Of a DNA stretch of 64,000 nt, positions 43,686 to 53,916 are shown one piece after another (the first letter of the stretch is position 1; every line of letters starts with the position of its first letter). The notes below the pieces were generated by a model. It saw nothing but the letters and a program-made list of their open reading frames with translations, was not told where the DNA came from and searched no databases. Origin of the DNA: Deltaproteobacteria bacterium (GTDB lineage Bacteria > Bdellovibrionota_B > Oligoflexia > Oligoflexales > CAIYRB01); the NCBI GenBank assembly GCA_016874735.1, contig VGTI01000001.1, positions 148,466-212,465 of the forward strand, given 5' to 3'. Both the position numbers and the translations under genes were made by a program.

Positions 43686-46013
43686 ATGGCTAAATTTCTC
43701 GTGGTCGTCGAGTCTCCGACCAAGGTCAAGGCACTGAAAAAATATCTGGGTAAGGATTACGAGGTCTTAGCCTCCAAAGGGCACGTGAAGGACCTGCCCG
43801 ACAGGTCGCTGGGCGTAGACATAGATAAGGACTTCGAGCCCCAATACGTCACCATCCCTGGCAAAGAGAAGGTGTTGCGAGAAATTAAGGCAGCAGCTAA
43901 CGAGGCCGAGCGGATTTATCTGGCGCCTGACCCCGATCGCGAGGGTGAGGCGATTGCTTGGCACATTGCTAGCGAAATAGCCAAGCCAGCCGACCAGATT
44001 CAGAGGGTCCTGATCCAAGAGATCACCAAAAAAGGGGTGCAAGATGCTATAAGCCATCCCGGAGACTTGGATGCTAACAAGTACGAGTCGCAACAAGCGC
44101 GTCGCATTCTCGATCGGTTGGTGGGCTATCAGATTAGTCCGTTGCTTTGGAAGAAGGTGAAGCGCGGACTTTCGGCCGGTCGCGTGCAGAGCGTGGCTGT
44201 GCGACTTATCTGTGAGCGTGAGGCCGAGATTAGGAAATTTAAGCCTGATGAGTACTGGACTGTAGATGCTGCACTTGATTCGGCGAGTCCCCCGACAATA
44301 CTCTCGCGCCTTGTTTCCGTGGACGATCGGAAATTAGGTAAAGATCTGAAGATTGAGAATGGCGATCAAGCGGCCGCGGTAAAAGCCAGGATTTCATCGG
44401 GTAGCATCGAAGTGAAGTCGGTGCAGCAGCGAGAACGTAAAAAGAATCCCGTACCTCCATTCACGACGTCGAAGCTACAGCAGGAGGCCTTCCGCAAATT
44501 AGGTTTCAACGTCAAAAGAACCATGTCGGTGGCGCAAAGTTTATACGAGGGTGTTGATATCGAAGGTGAAGGTCCGCTCGGTCTCATTACCTATATGCGT
44601 ACTGACTCAACACGGATCGCTGACGATGCTTTAACGGCGGTCAGAGATTTTATCCAAACCAAATACGGCGGCGAAAACCTGCCCGATAAAGCGATTGTAT
44701 ACAAATCCAAAAAGTCGGCGCAGGACGCCCACGAAGCAATTCGTCCGACCAGCTTGGAATACCCCCCGGATCGTGTAACTGATGTACTCAGTAAAGAGCA
44801 ACTCTCGCTCTATCGGTTGATTTGGAATCGCTTCGTGGCCAGCCAGATGAAGCCGGCACTTTACGACCAACTATCTGTAGATTTTGCCGCCGATCGGGGC
44901 AAAGTAACCCTGCGTGCTAGCGGATCAAGATTGGTTTTCAAAGGCTTCCTCGAGGTTTATGAGGAGGGTCATGACGAGGAGCGTCGTCGTGCTGATGAAG
45001 AGGACGATGCTGAACAGGTGAGTGAAGGCATTCTGCCTCCGCTGAAAGAGGGCGACAAAGTTCAGCTGAACAAAGTTGATTTGCAGCAGCATTTTACACA
45101 GCCTCCCCCTCGATTCAATGAATCGTCTCTGGTCAAGGAACTCGATGAAAAGGGCATTGGCCGTCCTTCAACCTATGCCACCATCCTATCGACAATCGTC
45201 GATCGGGGTTACATCAAGAAGGCCGAAAACCGCTACGAGCCAACAGTCCTTGGCGAAAAAGTTAATGAATTATTAGTTCAGGCTTTCCCCGATGTTTTGA
45301 GTGTCCTGTTCACGGCCGGTATGGAGGAGAGCTTAGATAAAGTTGAAGAGGGGACGGCACAGTGGCGTCAGCTACTGAAAACCTTCTACGCACCATTCGC
45401 CAGTAAAGTGAAGGAAGCAGAGGGCTCGATGACTAACGTCAAAGCGTCATCTGAGCCCACGGATATCGTGTGTGACCGCTGTGGTAGTATTTTTCACATT
45501 AAGTGGTCGTCGCGCGGCGAATTTCTCGGTTGCTCAAATTATCCGAAGTGTCGCGCGACGCGAGAATTTGTCCGTGATGCTGATGGTAAGATCATTGTCA
45601 ACGAGCCAAAGTACACCGGTGATAAATGTCCGAAATGCAGCAAGGATATGATCCTTCGTAGTGGTAGATACGGAGACTACATCTCTTGCCAGGACTACCC
45701 GCAGTGTCCAACGGTCAAGAGTCCCCAATCTGATGTCAAATGTCCAGAATCGGGCTGTTCTGGTGGTTTAGTTCCCCGTCGCACTAAGGTCGGCAAGAAT
45801 TTTTGGGGGTGTACGAACTATCCAGGTTGTCAGTACGCAGTGTGGGACAAGCCTGTAAACAAGCCTTGTCCCGCTTGTAATTTCCCAATTTTAACCGAGC
45901 GTACAACGAAAAAGGATGGAACGCGCCATATTTGCCCATCCTGTAAAGCTGTGAGTGAGGCACCACAGACGGCGCCAGCGGATGGTGAGTCAGCTGACGA
46001 GCCAGAAGTTTAA
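43686..46013 (+). CDS. topA: DNA topoisomerase I
   Basis: TopA relaxes negative supercoils. The 775-residue product has the Toprim start F-L-V-V-V-E-S-P-T-K, D-P-D-R-E-G-E-A, S-A-G-R-V-Q-S, and the catalytic Y303 in G-L-I-T-Y-M-R-T-D-S-T. The C-terminal part carries four Cys-rich zinc segments, three of the C-x2-C...C-x-N/D-Y-P-x-C type and a final C-P-A-C...C-P-S-C. GGAG lies about 20 bases upstream of ATG 43686. It faces aspS across a bidirectional terminator. Confidence 0.97.
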   Translation: MAKFLVVVESPTKVKALKKYLGKDYEVLASKGHVKDLPDRSLGVDIDKDFEPQYVTIPGKEKVLREIKAAANEAERIYLAPDPDREGEAIAWHIASEIAKPADQIQRVLIQEITKKGVQDAISHPGDLDANKYESQQARRILDRLVGYQISPLLWKKVKRGLSAGRVQSVAVRLICEREAEIRKFKPDEYWTVDAALDSASPPTILSRLVSVDDRKLGKDLKIENGDQAAAVKARISSGSIEVKSVQQRERKKNPVPPFTTSKLQQEAFRKLGFNVKRTMSVAQSLYEGVDIEGEGPLGLITYMRTDSTRIADDALTAVRDFIQTKYGGENLPDKAIVYKSKKSAQDAHEAIRPTSLEYPPDRVTDVLSKEQLSLYRLIWNRFVASQMKPALYDQLSVDFAADRGKVTLRASGSRLVFKGFLEVYEEGHDEERRRADEEDDAEQVSEGILPPLKEGDKVQLNKVDLQQHFTQPPPRFNESSLVKELDEKGIGRPSTYATILSTIVDRGYIKKAENRYEPTVLGEKVNELLVQAFPDVLSVLFTAGMEESLDKVEEGTAQWRQLLKTFYAPFASKVKEAEGSMTNVKASSEPTDIVCDRCGSIFHIKWSSRGEFLGCSNYPKCRATREFVRDADGKIIVNEPKYTGDKCPKCSKDMILRSGRYGDYISCQDYPQCPTVKSPQSDVKCPESGCSGGLVPRRTKVGKNFWGCTNYPGCQYAVWDKPVNKPCPACNFPILTERTTKKDGTRHICPSCKAVSEAPQTAPADGESADEPEV

Positions 46014-46016
46014 AAG

Positions 46017-46051
46017 AAAAGCCTCGTCGCAAATAAGGACGAGGCTTTTTT
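46017..46051. terminator. bidirectional intrinsic terminator between topA and aspS
   Basis: GCCTCGTC (46021-46028) pairs with GACGAGGC (46038-46045), with four A on the left (46017-46020) and six T on the right (46046-46051), so it works on both strands. Confidence 0.88.
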
Positions 46052-46069
46052 ACGCCTAAAAAATTGCGA

Positions 46070-47854
46070 TTATGCCTTTTTGCCTGCTAACACAGCGGGA
46101 TCAATTTTTATGTGCACGTCGCGCAGTTGCTTTTCTAGTACCTCCGCGGGTGCATTCATCAGTAAGTCTTGGCCTTTTTGGTTAAGTGGGAATGCGATAA
46201 TTTCACGGATACTCGCCTCCTCGGCAAGGAGCATCACAATACGGTCAATCCCTGGTGCGATGCCTGCGTGAGGTGGTGCGCCGAATTTGAAGGCTCGGAT
46301 CATGCCACCAAACCTTTGGTCGACTGCTTCTGGCGGGTGTCCGGCGATGGCGAATGCTTTATACATGATCTCTGGTAAGTGATTACGTACGGCACCACTA
46401 GATAATTCGACACCGTTACAGACAGAGTCGTATTGGAATGCTTTGATTGTGAGTGGGTCCTGATGCTCAAGGGCGTGCATACCGCCTTGGGGCATCGAGA
46501 ATGGGTTGTGGGAAAATTCGACCTGTCCCTCGTCGTTGCGCTCGTACATCGGGAAGTCGACAATCCAGCAGAATCGATAAACATCCTTTTCGAGGAGATC
46601 CAAATCCTCGCCGAGTTTCGTCCGCAGGAGTCCCGCCAATTTCGCGGCAACGGATTCTTTATCGCAGATGAAAAACACGGCATCGCCGGTCTTAACCTGG
46701 CAAAGACTTTTCAAAGTTTCCATCTGCTCGGGCTTAATAAATTTGCCGATGGGCCCCTTGACGCCTTCATCAGACCAAACCAAATACGCTAGACCTTTGG
46801 CGCCAATCGAGGTTGCGTGGTCGACCAGCTTGTCATAAAAACTACGCGGTTTAGTCGCGATCTGCGGCACTGCAATGGCTCTAACAACGTCACCAGCGGC
46901 GACAGCAGTTTTGAAGGCCTTGAACTCCGTCTCGGCGAAGAAAGTGCTAACGTCACGAATTTCAAGTGGATTGCGCAGGTCTGGTTTGTCAGAGCCGTAT
47001 TTTAGCATGGCTTGATCAAAGCTGATGCGCGGGAACGGCGCCGGTGTGTGCTTTTTAGTCGAGAACTCACCAAACACACCTGTCAGCAGTTTTTCCACGA
47101 CGGCAAAAACATCGTCCTGCGTGGCGAAGCTCATTTCCATATCTAGTTGGTAAAACTCACCTGGCGATCTATCTGCGCGAGCATCTTCGTCGCGAAAACA
47201 TGGGGCGATCTGGAAATAACGGTCAAAGCCACTGACCATCAGCAGTTGTTTGAACTGCTGGGGGGCTTGCGGTAGCGCATAAAACTTTCCAGGATGTAGG
47301 CGACTAGGGACCAAAAAGTCGCGCGCACCCTCGGGTGAGCTGCTAGTGAGGATTGGTGTTTGAAATTCGTTAAAGCCAAGGTCGATCATGCGGCGACGAA
47401 TACTTGATATCACCTTAGAGCGTAGGATGATATTGCGTTGCATCTTCTCGCGACGAAGATCGAGGAATCGATACTTCAACCGATGCTCTTCCGTCACCTC
47501 TTCTTCAGTATCCAGTACGAACGGTAACACCTCGGCACTTGAGTGTACGGTGTATTCGTCGACGACTACTTCGATCTCCCCAGTGGGCATGTTGGGGTTT
47601 ATCGTGTTGTCGTCGCGACGAATGACGCGTCCGGTAATTGTAATCACGCTTTCGATGCGCTGATGAGTCGCTGCCTCAAAAAAAGAGCGGCTAGGTTGAA
47701 TGACGACCTGAGTTAAACCGTAATGGTCGCGCAGGTCGATAAAAAGTAACTGACCATGGTCGCGTTTACGAAAAATCCATCCAGAGATGCGGACAGTTTG
47801 GCCGACATCTTGGGCTCTCAGTTGGCCGCAGGTATGGCTGCGATAGGCATGCAT
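46070..47854 (-). CDS. aspS: aspartyl-tRNA synthetase
   Basis: AspRS charges tRNA-Asp. From ATG 47854 (AGGAG seven bases upstream) the product has 594 residues, the bacterial-type length. It has the N-terminal OB anticodon domain (1-110), class II motif 2 ([10 protein letters not shown]), a GAD insertion and motif 3 (G-I-A-P-G-I-D-R-I). A longer in-frame start at 47992 lacks support. It may be discriminating or non-discriminating; I cannot tell. It is divergent from the CpaF-like gene. Confidence 0.96.
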   Translation of the reverse strand: MHAYRSHTCGQLRAQDVGQTVRISGWIFRKRDHGQLLFIDLRDHYGLTQVVIQPSRSFFEAATHQRIESVITITGRVIRRDDNTINPNMPTGEIEVVVDEYTVHSSAEVLPFVLDTEEEVTEEHRLKYRFLDLRREKMQRNIILRSKVISSIRRRMIDLGFNEFQTPILTSSSPEGARDFLVPSRLHPGKFYALPQAPQQFKQLLMVSGFDRYFQIAPCFRDEDARADRSPGEFYQLDMEMSFATQDDVFAVVEKLLTGVFGEFSTKKHTPAPFPRISFDQAMLKYGSDKPDLRNPLEIRDVSTFFAETEFKAFKTAVAAGDVVRAIAVPQIATKPRSFYDKLVDHATSIGAKGLAYLVWSDEGVKGPIGKFIKPEQMETLKSLCQVKTGDAVFFICDKESVAAKLAGLLRTKLGEDLDLLEKDVYRFCWIVDFPMYERNDEGQVEFSHNPFSMPQGGMHALEHQDPLTIKAFQYDSVCNGVELSSGAVRNHLPEIMYKAFAIAGHPPEAVDQRFGGMIRAFKFGAPPHAGIAPGIDRIVMLLAEEASIREIIAFPLNQKGQDLLMNAPAEVLEKQLRDVHIKIDPAVLAGKKA

Positions 47855-47947
47855 GCACAGGCTCCTTAGTGGTGACTCGGGACGGTAGCGTAATACCACG
47901 GATCCCCAATTGTAAAATACGCTAGAGTTTTGGCCAATCGCTTCAGT

Positions 47948-47982
47948 GAGGGACATGAAGTACCGCTCTCTCCATGTCCCTC
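47948..47982. promoter_or_regulatory. perfect 10-bp inverted repeat in the aspS/CpaF divergent gap
   Basis: GAGGGACATG (47948-47957) pairs with CATGTCCCTC (47973-47982) across a 15-base spacer. It lies about 94 bases upstream of aspS and 62 bases upstream of the CpaF-like gene, so it could be an operator or a structured leader of either. Confidence 0.55.
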
Positions 47983-48043
47983 GTAGGCCCAATGAGCCTC
48001 GTGTATGACTGTCCGGCTTGACTTCAGTGGAGGCCGGTTCTCT

Positions 48044-48931
48044 ATGGATGATCAGTATTTTACGAAGTTATCGGATGAGATCCTAGGATTCTTCGATGAT
48101 CTGTCCGTCGATGAAGTGTTGATCAATGGGACGAGTTCTGTCTGTCTGGTCACGGGTGGACGGTACGCATTGAGATCGGTTCCATTTCAATCCCCAGTGG
48201 AACTGGCTGTATGGTGCCAAACTTGGGCCAGACGGCAGGGGGTGCGGCTGGACCCATTAGTTGGGGCTATAGGTGGTAGCTTTCAAGGGCATGACTACCG
48301 TTGGCACAGTGTGTTACCCCCGATTGCTCCTGATGGTCCGCTCTTCAGCCTGAGGCGGCACCGTTTCAACGCGCTTGATATTCATAGTTTTGCACTGACA
48401 GCTGCGCAAATACTTGCCATCAAGGCGGCCATGATGCGACGGGCAAACCTACTGATCTGCGGGCCGACGGGATGCGGTAAAACATCGATACTGGCGGCCT
48501 TGCTTAGGGCATTTGCTGCCGACGAGCGTGTGATCATCGTTGAATCTTTGGCGGAGTTGCCCCTGCCGACGCCCTACTCGGTGCGCCTTATTGAACGTCA
48601 GGCTAATCTTGAGCAAATCGGTGGCGTAGGCCTGGAGCGGCTACTGCGCGAGTCTTTGCGACTTCGTCCAGATCGCCTGGTGGTTGGTGAGGTGCGCGGG
48701 CCTGAGGCTCGCGTGTTATGCGAGGCACTCATGTCGGGCCATGGGGGGGTATTGGCCACCATGCACGCAGGTAGCCCAGCTGAGGCAGTGGCCAAATTGA
48801 GATTTCTTGCGGGTATGAGTACCTTCACCAGCCCCTCCCAGCGCTGGGAGGGAGCGGCTATCGAGGTACTTCAGATGCAGCGCGGGGCTCCACCTCACGT
48901 CGAATCCCTCACCAGGGAGGTCCTCGTGTAA
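48044..48931 (+). CDS. lone CpaF/VirB11-type secretion ATPase
   Basis: The 295-residue product has the Type II/IV secretion ATPase fold: an N-terminal domain (1-115) with S-V-D-E-V-L-I-N-G, Walker A G140-P-T-G-C-G-K-T147, an Asp box-like [18 protein letters not shown] and H-A-G-S. It resembles CpaF/TadA of Flp pili, but no pilin, TadB/C, secretin or protease gene is in the window, and it is shorter than typical CpaF. ATG 48044 has GGAGG ten bases upstream; ATG 48005 is an alternative. Its role is unknown. Confidence 0.82.
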   Translation: MDDQYFTKLSDEILGFFDDLSVDEVLINGTSSVCLVTGGRYALRSVPFQSPVELAVWCQTWARRQGVRLDPLVGAIGGSFQGHDYRWHSVLPPIAPDGPLFSLRRHRFNALDIHSFALTAAQILAIKAAMMRRANLLICGPTGCGKTSILAALLRAFAADERVIIVESLAELPLPTPYSVRLIERQANLEQIGGVGLERLLRESLRLRPDRLVVGEVRGPEARVLCEALMSGHGGVLATMHAGSPAEAVAKLRFLAGMSTFTSPSQRWEGAAIEVLQMQRGAPPHVESLTREVLV

Positions 48932-48974
48932 AGCGTCTAAACCTCTGTTATGATGTAGGCTTGTCGGTAATGAG

Positions 48975-49703
48975 ATGATTGTACCGTGGAGGCTAGCTTT
49001 GGCACGAAAGAGACGACTGCTGACGAGGGCCCTCTTGCTTTTTAGCCTAGCGCGTTCAGGCTGGCCCGCTCTTGCCGCGACTGAGGCGTATGCGCAAGGG
49101 GACGCCTCCCAGGCTACTACTGCAAAGGAGACTGAGGAGCAGACAGCAGAGCGTCGTCGCAACCAGCGCGAGCCTATTACCTTCGATCGACATGAAAACG
49201 GATTGGACTTAAAGGCGACCAACCTATTTGGGCGGCAGGTGACGACATCTTCCCCCAACATCCTGCTGGGAGCCCAATGGAACTATCGCTTCCATACGGA
49301 GACCTTCCTGGGGATCAACGTTGATGGCATGTTAACGCCAGCGCGCGCTCCGACTGAGGACCAATCCGTACTTAAGTATTCGACTTATTCTGGCGGCGTT
49401 ACGCTCGCTCAGAGTTTGTTTTCCTACCAGGCGTTTCGGATCGTAATCAGCGTGAACGCAGGGGTTGGCGTGATATTCCTCCGAAACAATCCCTATGGGA
49501 CCGATTTGACGACTCTTGAGAAACCAAGCTACAAATTTCTCGAGCCTGGTGCTTTCATCACACTATTCGATGTTAGCGGTGTACAGATCGGTATCATGGG
49601 TAGCCTGAGACGGGCTCAGTTACTCAGCAAGGCCGTGCTTGTAAGCAACGAAGACCTAACGTCCAGGACGATAGGTCTCACGTTTCGTAGCATGCTGCAC
49701 TAA
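48975..49703 (+). CDS. putative outer-membrane beta-barrel protein
   Basis: The 242-residue product has a signal peptide (about 10-40, with cleavage after A-L-A-A-T or A-Y-A-Q), a charged linker (45-70), then alternating strands with aromatic residues (W-N-Y-R-F-H, T-F-L-G-I-N-V-D, F-R-I-V-I-S-V-N-A-G-V) and an F-R-S-M-L-H end. The fold looks like a small outer-membrane barrel; no family is recognised. It follows the CpaF-like gene by 43 bp on the same strand and is convergent with the helicase gene. Confidence 0.6.
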   Translation: MIVPWRLALARKRRLLTRALLLFSLARSGWPALAATEAYAQGDASQATTAKETEEQTAERRRNQREPITFDRHENGLDLKATNLFGRQVTTSSPNILLGAQWNYRFHTETFLGINVDGMLTPARAPTEDQSVLKYSTYSGGVTLAQSLFSYQAFRIVISVNAGVGVIFLRNNPYGTDLTTLEKPSYKFLEPGAFITLFDVSGVQIGIMGSLRRAQLLSKAVLVSNEDLTSRTIGLTFRSMLH

Positions 49704-49704
49704 C

Positions 49705-51471
49705 CTAGCGCTTACCGAGGCCGAACAAGGTCTTGAGGAGTTTCATAATCATGCCCAGCATAGTCTTGGGCGCGGCATCGCTCGACGGCGCAAGATCCTT
49801 ACCAAATCCTGAGCGTTGGCCATGCCTCGAGCCGTGCCCAGATCCAATCTGTGATGGCTGCGCAAGCTGATAACCCGTGTGGTGGGGCGCTCCGTTTTGG
49901 TCTCGCTGCCCTTTGCCTCGCCGTCTGCGGCGCTTGCCATTGCCGTTCGAGTTAGGTTGGGCCGTCGCGTTGGCGTTAACACCGCCTCTTTGTGGTTGAG
50001 CCTCAAATTTAGCACCATCGCGAGGCTTGGACCTATGTTGGCCGTCCCGCGAAGCTCCGTGTCTTGGATCTCTATCCCTACGCTCGCCTTTTCGCTCCCG
50101 ATGAGCCTGATACCGGTCCTCGAAGGGATTACCAGCACGATCTTCAATCTGGAGGTAGCGGTCGTCCGGCCACTTTGACTCTAGAGCTAACGGTCCGAGT
50201 AGGCTGTTGATCGCTGCCAGGTTATGTCCGTAATCATCACATACCAAGGAGAAGGCCACGCCTTTAGCACCAGCGCGTGCCGTTCTACCGATACGATGCA
50301 CATAATTTGCCGCATCGTCAGGCAGGTCAAAGTTGTATACGTGGGTGATCCGCGAAATGTGTAGCCCGCGGCTGGCAACGTCAGTAGCTACTAACGCCTT
50401 GATCTTGCCCTCTTTGATTTTGTGGATCAGACTGATCCGCTTCTTCTGGGGCAGGTCGCCGCTAATAAGATCAGCATCCACCCCGTTGTGTTGCAGCTTG
50501 TAATAAAGCCATTCAGCGGTGAGCTTCGTGTTAGTAAAGATGATAGCGCAGTCGGGCTTATGGTCGGCCAATAGCCCCAGAAGGACGCGCAGTTTTTCCG
50601 TGGCATGGCAGTGAACAGCGTTCTGCTCGATGCGCTCGGGTGTGATGGTCTCAGGATTCACCGAGATGTATTCTGGGTTCTCAAGATACTCAAACGCCAG
50701 CTCTTTGACTTGCTCGTTAGTTGTCGCCGAGAACAGCAGGCGTTGCGCGTCGGTGGGTATCCGCTCCAGGAAAAACTCGACATCTTCGATGAAGCCCATG
50801 TCGAACATGCGGTCGGCTTCGTCACAGACGAAGCAGGCGATGTTCTCTAACTTCACCACCTTTTTCTGGATGAAGTCTTTCAGCCGTCCGGGCGTCGCAA
50901 AAATAACATCGACGCCATCCGTGATCTCTCGGGCTTGCTTGTCGTAGTCAATACCGCCGAATACTGCCATTGATTTTAGACCAGACTGGGCGAATAGCTG
51001 TTCAGCATCCTGCTCACTTTGCATCGCGAGTTCACGCGTCGGGGCGATCACGATAGCACGAGGCACCCGTGGCTCTCGGGACTCGGTGCTCAGCAATTTG
51101 TTCAGGATTGTGATCAAGAACACCGCAGTCTTGCCAGTTCCCGTTTGAGCAAAGCCGGCGACATCACGCGACCGTAAGGTGTACGGAAGGCACAGCTTCT
51201 GTACCGGAGTAGGCACGTGCCAACCCATTGTCCCGATGGCGGCCGCAATATCAGGGTGCAGAGGCAGATCGGCGAAACTGTTGACCCCAAGAGCAGCAAC
51301 CTCTGGTGCGATATCCTTCAGGGGCACGTTTGCTCGTGGCCGCGTCGCTTCGTCGTCAGTGGCTTCGACAGGCGCCTCGAATTCGCTCGCTTCGTCGAGG
51401 TCGAGCTCGGGGTTGTCGTTATCACTGCCTGGCTCAGAAGTACCTGCTGGGGGTGGAATTAAGTGATCCAT
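49705..51471 (-). CDS. DEAD-box ATP-dependent RNA helicase
   Basis: The 588-residue product has an acidic N-terminal tail (1-45) and the full DEAD-box core. Visible are the Q motif region, A-Q-T-G-T-G-K-T (motif I), P-T-R-E-L-A (Ia), D-E-A-D (II), S-A-T (III), and H-R-I-G-R-T-A-R-A-G (VI). A basic Arg/Gly/Asn-rich tail of about 150 residues follows (about 435-588), as in RhlB/RhlE-type helicases. It would act in RNA turnover or ribosome assembly. It is divergent from the 115-residue gene. Confidence 0.93.
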   Translation of the reverse strand: MDHLIPPPAGTSEPGSDNDNPELDLDEASEFEAPVEATDDEATRPRANVPLKDIAPEVAALGVNSFADLPLHPDIAAAIGTMGWHVPTPVQKLCLPYTLRSRDVAGFAQTGTGKTAVFLITILNKLLSTESREPRVPRAIVIAPTRELAMQSEQDAEQLFAQSGLKSMAVFGGIDYDKQAREITDGVDVIFATPGRLKDFIQKKVVKLENIACFVCDEADRMFDMGFIEDVEFFLERIPTDAQRLLFSATTNEQVKELAFEYLENPEYISVNPETITPERIEQNAVHCHATEKLRVLLGLLADHKPDCAIIFTNTKLTAEWLYYKLQHNGVDADLISGDLPQKKRISLIHKIKEGKIKALVATDVASRGLHISRITHVYNFDLPDDAANYVHRIGRTARAGAKGVAFSLVCDDYGHNLAAINSLLGPLALESKWPDDRYLQIEDRAGNPFEDRYQAHRERKGERRDRDPRHGASRDGQHRSKPRDGAKFEAQPQRGGVNANATAQPNSNGNGKRRRRRGKGQRDQNGAPHHTGYQLAQPSQIGSGHGSRHGQRSGFGKDLAPSSDAAPKTMLGMIMKLLKTLFGLGKR

Positions 51472-51609
51472 GATCCAATATTTCCCTTAAATTACGTGTC
51501 GTTGCGGGAGTTTGTGGTGGCACCACTTGAGTAGACTGCCGGTGCTGCCGATATAACATCCATCGTGTTGACCAGCTCAGGTCTAAGTTTAATGGGATGA
51601 TGGCGGAAC

Positions 51610-51957
51610 ATGTCCGAACTCGAAGACAGCCAAAATGCTAACGAAACAGTAAACGCAGCTGCTCCCGCCGCGGAGGCTGTGCCGCCGACGGCACAAGATA
51701 CGCCAAAAATATTAGAAAACCAAGAGAAACCGGCCATCGCAGCCGCCTCCCGCCCAGACACGCTAGAGTCGCGATTACTGCGACGGCACCAGGCAATCGA
51801 TACCCTCTTGCGGGAGAAAGAGGTCCTGCAGTTGTCTTATGTAACCCGCAAGACTCCCAAAGCCTACTACCTCAACTGGAAGGCTGAGTGTAACCGGATC
51901 TTCTTTTTGGATATGAGTTTACGGCGTAGGGTCCAACGGTCCAAAGGGAAAGGCTGA
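51610..51957 (+). CDS. small protein of unknown function
   Basis: The 115-residue product has an Ala/Pro/Glu-rich tail (1-50) and a compact C-terminal half with basic helices (L-R-R-H-Q-A-I-D-T-L-L, K-A-E-C-N-R-I-F-F-L-D) and an R-R-R-V-Q-R-S-K-G-K-G end. No signal peptide. GGCGGA precedes ATG 51610. It is divergent from the helicase gene, which could suggest an RNA-related role, but nothing in the sequence proves it. Confidence 0.55.
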   Translation: MSELEDSQNANETVNAAAPAAEAVPPTAQDTPKILENQEKPAIAAASRPDTLESRLLRRHQAIDTLLREKEVLQLSYVTRKTPKAYYLNWKAECNRIFFLDMSLRRRVQRSKGKG

Positions 51958-52015
51958 CAGCCGGAGTTTGGTGTGGTTTAATCAGCCTAACCAAGGAAAC
52001 GGGGACCTAGGCACC

Positions 52016-52852
52016 ATGAAAGAGTCCGGATTGATCCTGCGGCTGGCAGGTCTATTATTACTATGCCTGAGCTATACAGCGTGTATCACTCCAGGTGAAA
52101 AGCGCGTGATGAAAGACGACATCTACAGTGTTCAGATGCGCCTTCTGAACCTTGAACGCTTGCTAGCAGACACTAGCAAGGATGCAAAAAGCACCGGCGA
52201 CTCAGCTACCAAGCGTATTGCGTCCACACAGGCAGAGCTTGAGCGGATGAGTCGCGAGCTACAGATGATTCGCGGTGAAATCGATGCCCTGCGAGTCGGA
52301 GTCCTTACCGGCCAGCTGCCAGGTGCAGACCCATCGTCGCAAGAACACTCAGTAGCCAAGAATCTGACCAAGCTGTCAGATCGTGTGGCTGCCGTGGAGT
52401 CGGCGCAGGAGGATCTTATCGACGTCCTTAAAAAGGCTGGCGTTAAGAGTGGAAAAAAAAAAGACAGTCGCAAGACAGTCACTGACGTCGGCGAGCTCCA
52501 GCGTGCCTTCGAAGAAAAGCGCTACAAACAAGTCATCGAAGACGGCACACACGTCGGTAAGCCGGCGAACTCAGAAGAAAACGAGCAACTCCAGTACCTT
52601 GTAGCTGAAAGTCAGTTTCGGTTGGGCAATATCAAAGAGGCCGCTTTGAAGTTCAACGACTTTGTTGATTCCAAGCCCTCATCGAAGTATTTAGCAGTAG
52701 CTAAGCTGCGGCTGGGTGATTGTTTCAGGCATCTCGGCGACACGGCGACGTCTAACGTATTTTATGAGGAGCTCATCAAGGAGTTCCCGACCTCAGATGA
52801 GGCCGCTAAGGCACGTGAACGTCTCGCCGAGGTTGTGACCGGTAACCGATAA
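52016..52852 (+). CDS. coiled-coil/TPR lipoprotein (CpoB/YbgF-like)
   Basis: From ATG 52016 the product has 278 residues with lipobox S-Y-T-A-C22, a coiled-coil region (about 35-130) and C-terminal TPR-type repeats (about 165-275) with L-Q-Y-L-V-A-E-S-Q-F-R-L-G-N and A-K-L-R-L-G-D. It has the same plan as the lipoprotein at 39535. TTG 51968 is an earlier in-frame start but would displace the signal sequence. It lies 14 bp upstream of tsaD. Confidence 0.75.
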   Translation: MKESGLILRLAGLLLLCLSYTACITPGEKRVMKDDIYSVQMRLLNLERLLADTSKDAKSTGDSATKRIASTQAELERMSRELQMIRGEIDALRVGVLTGQLPGADPSSQEHSVAKNLTKLSDRVAAVESAQEDLIDVLKKAGVKSGKKKDSRKTVTDVGELQRAFEEKRYKQVIEDGTHVGKPANSEENEQLQYLVAESQFRLGNIKEAALKFNDFVDSKPSSKYLAVAKLRLGDCFRHLGDTATSNVFYEELIKEFPTSDEAAKARERLAEVVTGNR

Positions 52853-52866
52853 GGCGACGTGAGTTA

Positions 52867-53916
52867 GTGTTAGTCTTAGGAATTGAATCAAGCTGTGATG
52901 AAACGGCATTAGCTCTAGTGCGCGACGGGGTTGACGTAGTTGGTTCGTTAGTCGCATCGCAAACAGCCGTGCATGCAAAGTTTGGCGGAGTGGTACCAGA
53001 GGTCGCCGCAAGGGAGCATCTCAAGGTGATCGCGCCGATGTTCCGTGAGTTGATGCGGACAACTAGTGCTCGCAGTCAGGACATCGACCTGGTGGCAGTG
53101 ACGCAGGGACCCGGACTTATCGGAGCAATTCTCGTGGGCGTTGCTTATGCCAAGGGCGTGGCGCTTGCATTACATCGTCCGTTGATCCCAGTTGACCATG
53201 TCCACGCGCATGTTCACGGAGCATTGCTAGGGATAAGCGGGGCGGAACAGCCACAGTTTCCGACTCTAGCGCTCGTAGTGTCTGGAGGTCATACCAACCT
53301 CTATTACATGCAGAGTCCAACCCACTTTCAGTTGCTTGCATGCTCAATTGATGACGCTTGCGGCGAGTGTTTCGACAAAGTCGCCAAATTGCTTGGGCTT
53401 GGATACCCAGGAGGGCCTCGTATCGAGGCCCTTGCCCAACAAGGACGAGTAGACGCTGTGACCATGCCCCGTATGGTGAGTCAGAAGTCGCGCCTCGAGT
53501 TTAGTTATTCTGGTCTCAAGACTTTTGTAGCCAACCACTTACGTCAAGTTGGCCAGGTTACGGAGCAGGATAGAGCGGATTTATGTGCTAGTTTTCAAGC
53601 AGAGGCACTAGGTCAAATCGTCCGCAAGGTGCAAGAGGCGGTGCGACTGTTCCCTGAGGCGCGGTCAGTATTGGTGGCTGGTGGTGTCGCAGCCAATCAA
53701 ACATTTCGCCGGATGATGGCTGACCAAATTTCCCTTCCATCATTTTTTCCTAAATTGGATTACTGCTCCGACAATGCCGCAATGATAGCTGCATACGGGT
53801 TTCATATTTATCAAAACCAGCCCGAGGACCGTGCAGCTTGGTTACGCCACAACTGGGACGCTTACTCTCGCTATGATTTTGCAAAGGCGCTAAATGCGAC
53901 GTCGTCAGCAACGTGA
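52867..53916 (+). CDS. tsaD: tRNA N6-threonylcarbamoyladenosine transferase TsaD
   Basis: TsaD adds the threonylcarbamoyl group to A37 of ANN-reading tRNAs. The 349-residue product starts at GTG 52867 and has L-G-I-E-S-S-C-D-E-T, the metal ligands H111-V-H-A-H115, V-S-G-G-H-T-N and a C-terminal C-S-D-N-A-A-M-I-A segment. The YrdC-family gene at 23503 may supply its substrate. Its 3' end overlaps rsmA by 23 bp. Confidence 0.95.
   Translation: MLVLGIESSCDETALALVRDGVDVVGSLVASQTAVHAKFGGVVPEVAAREHLKVIAPMFRELMRTTSARSQDIDLVAVTQGPGLIGAILVGVAYAKGVALALHRPLIPVDHVHAHVHGALLGISGAEQPQFPTLALVVSGGHTNLYYMQSPTHFQLLACSIDDACGECFDKVAKLLGLGYPGGPRIEALAQQGRVDAVTMPRMVSQKSRLEFSYSGLKTFVANHLRQVGQVTEQDRADLCASFQAEALGQIVRKVQEAVRLFPEARSVLVAGGVAANQTFRRMMADQISLPSFFPKLDYCSDNAAMIAAYGFHIYQNQPEDRAAWLRHNWDAYSRYDFAKALNATSSAT

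Noticed and set aside
51492..51761. 89-codon minus-strand frame over the start of the 115-residue protein
   Set aside because: It is Ala/Ser-rich, a shadow of the Ala/Pro/Glu tail on the plus strand.
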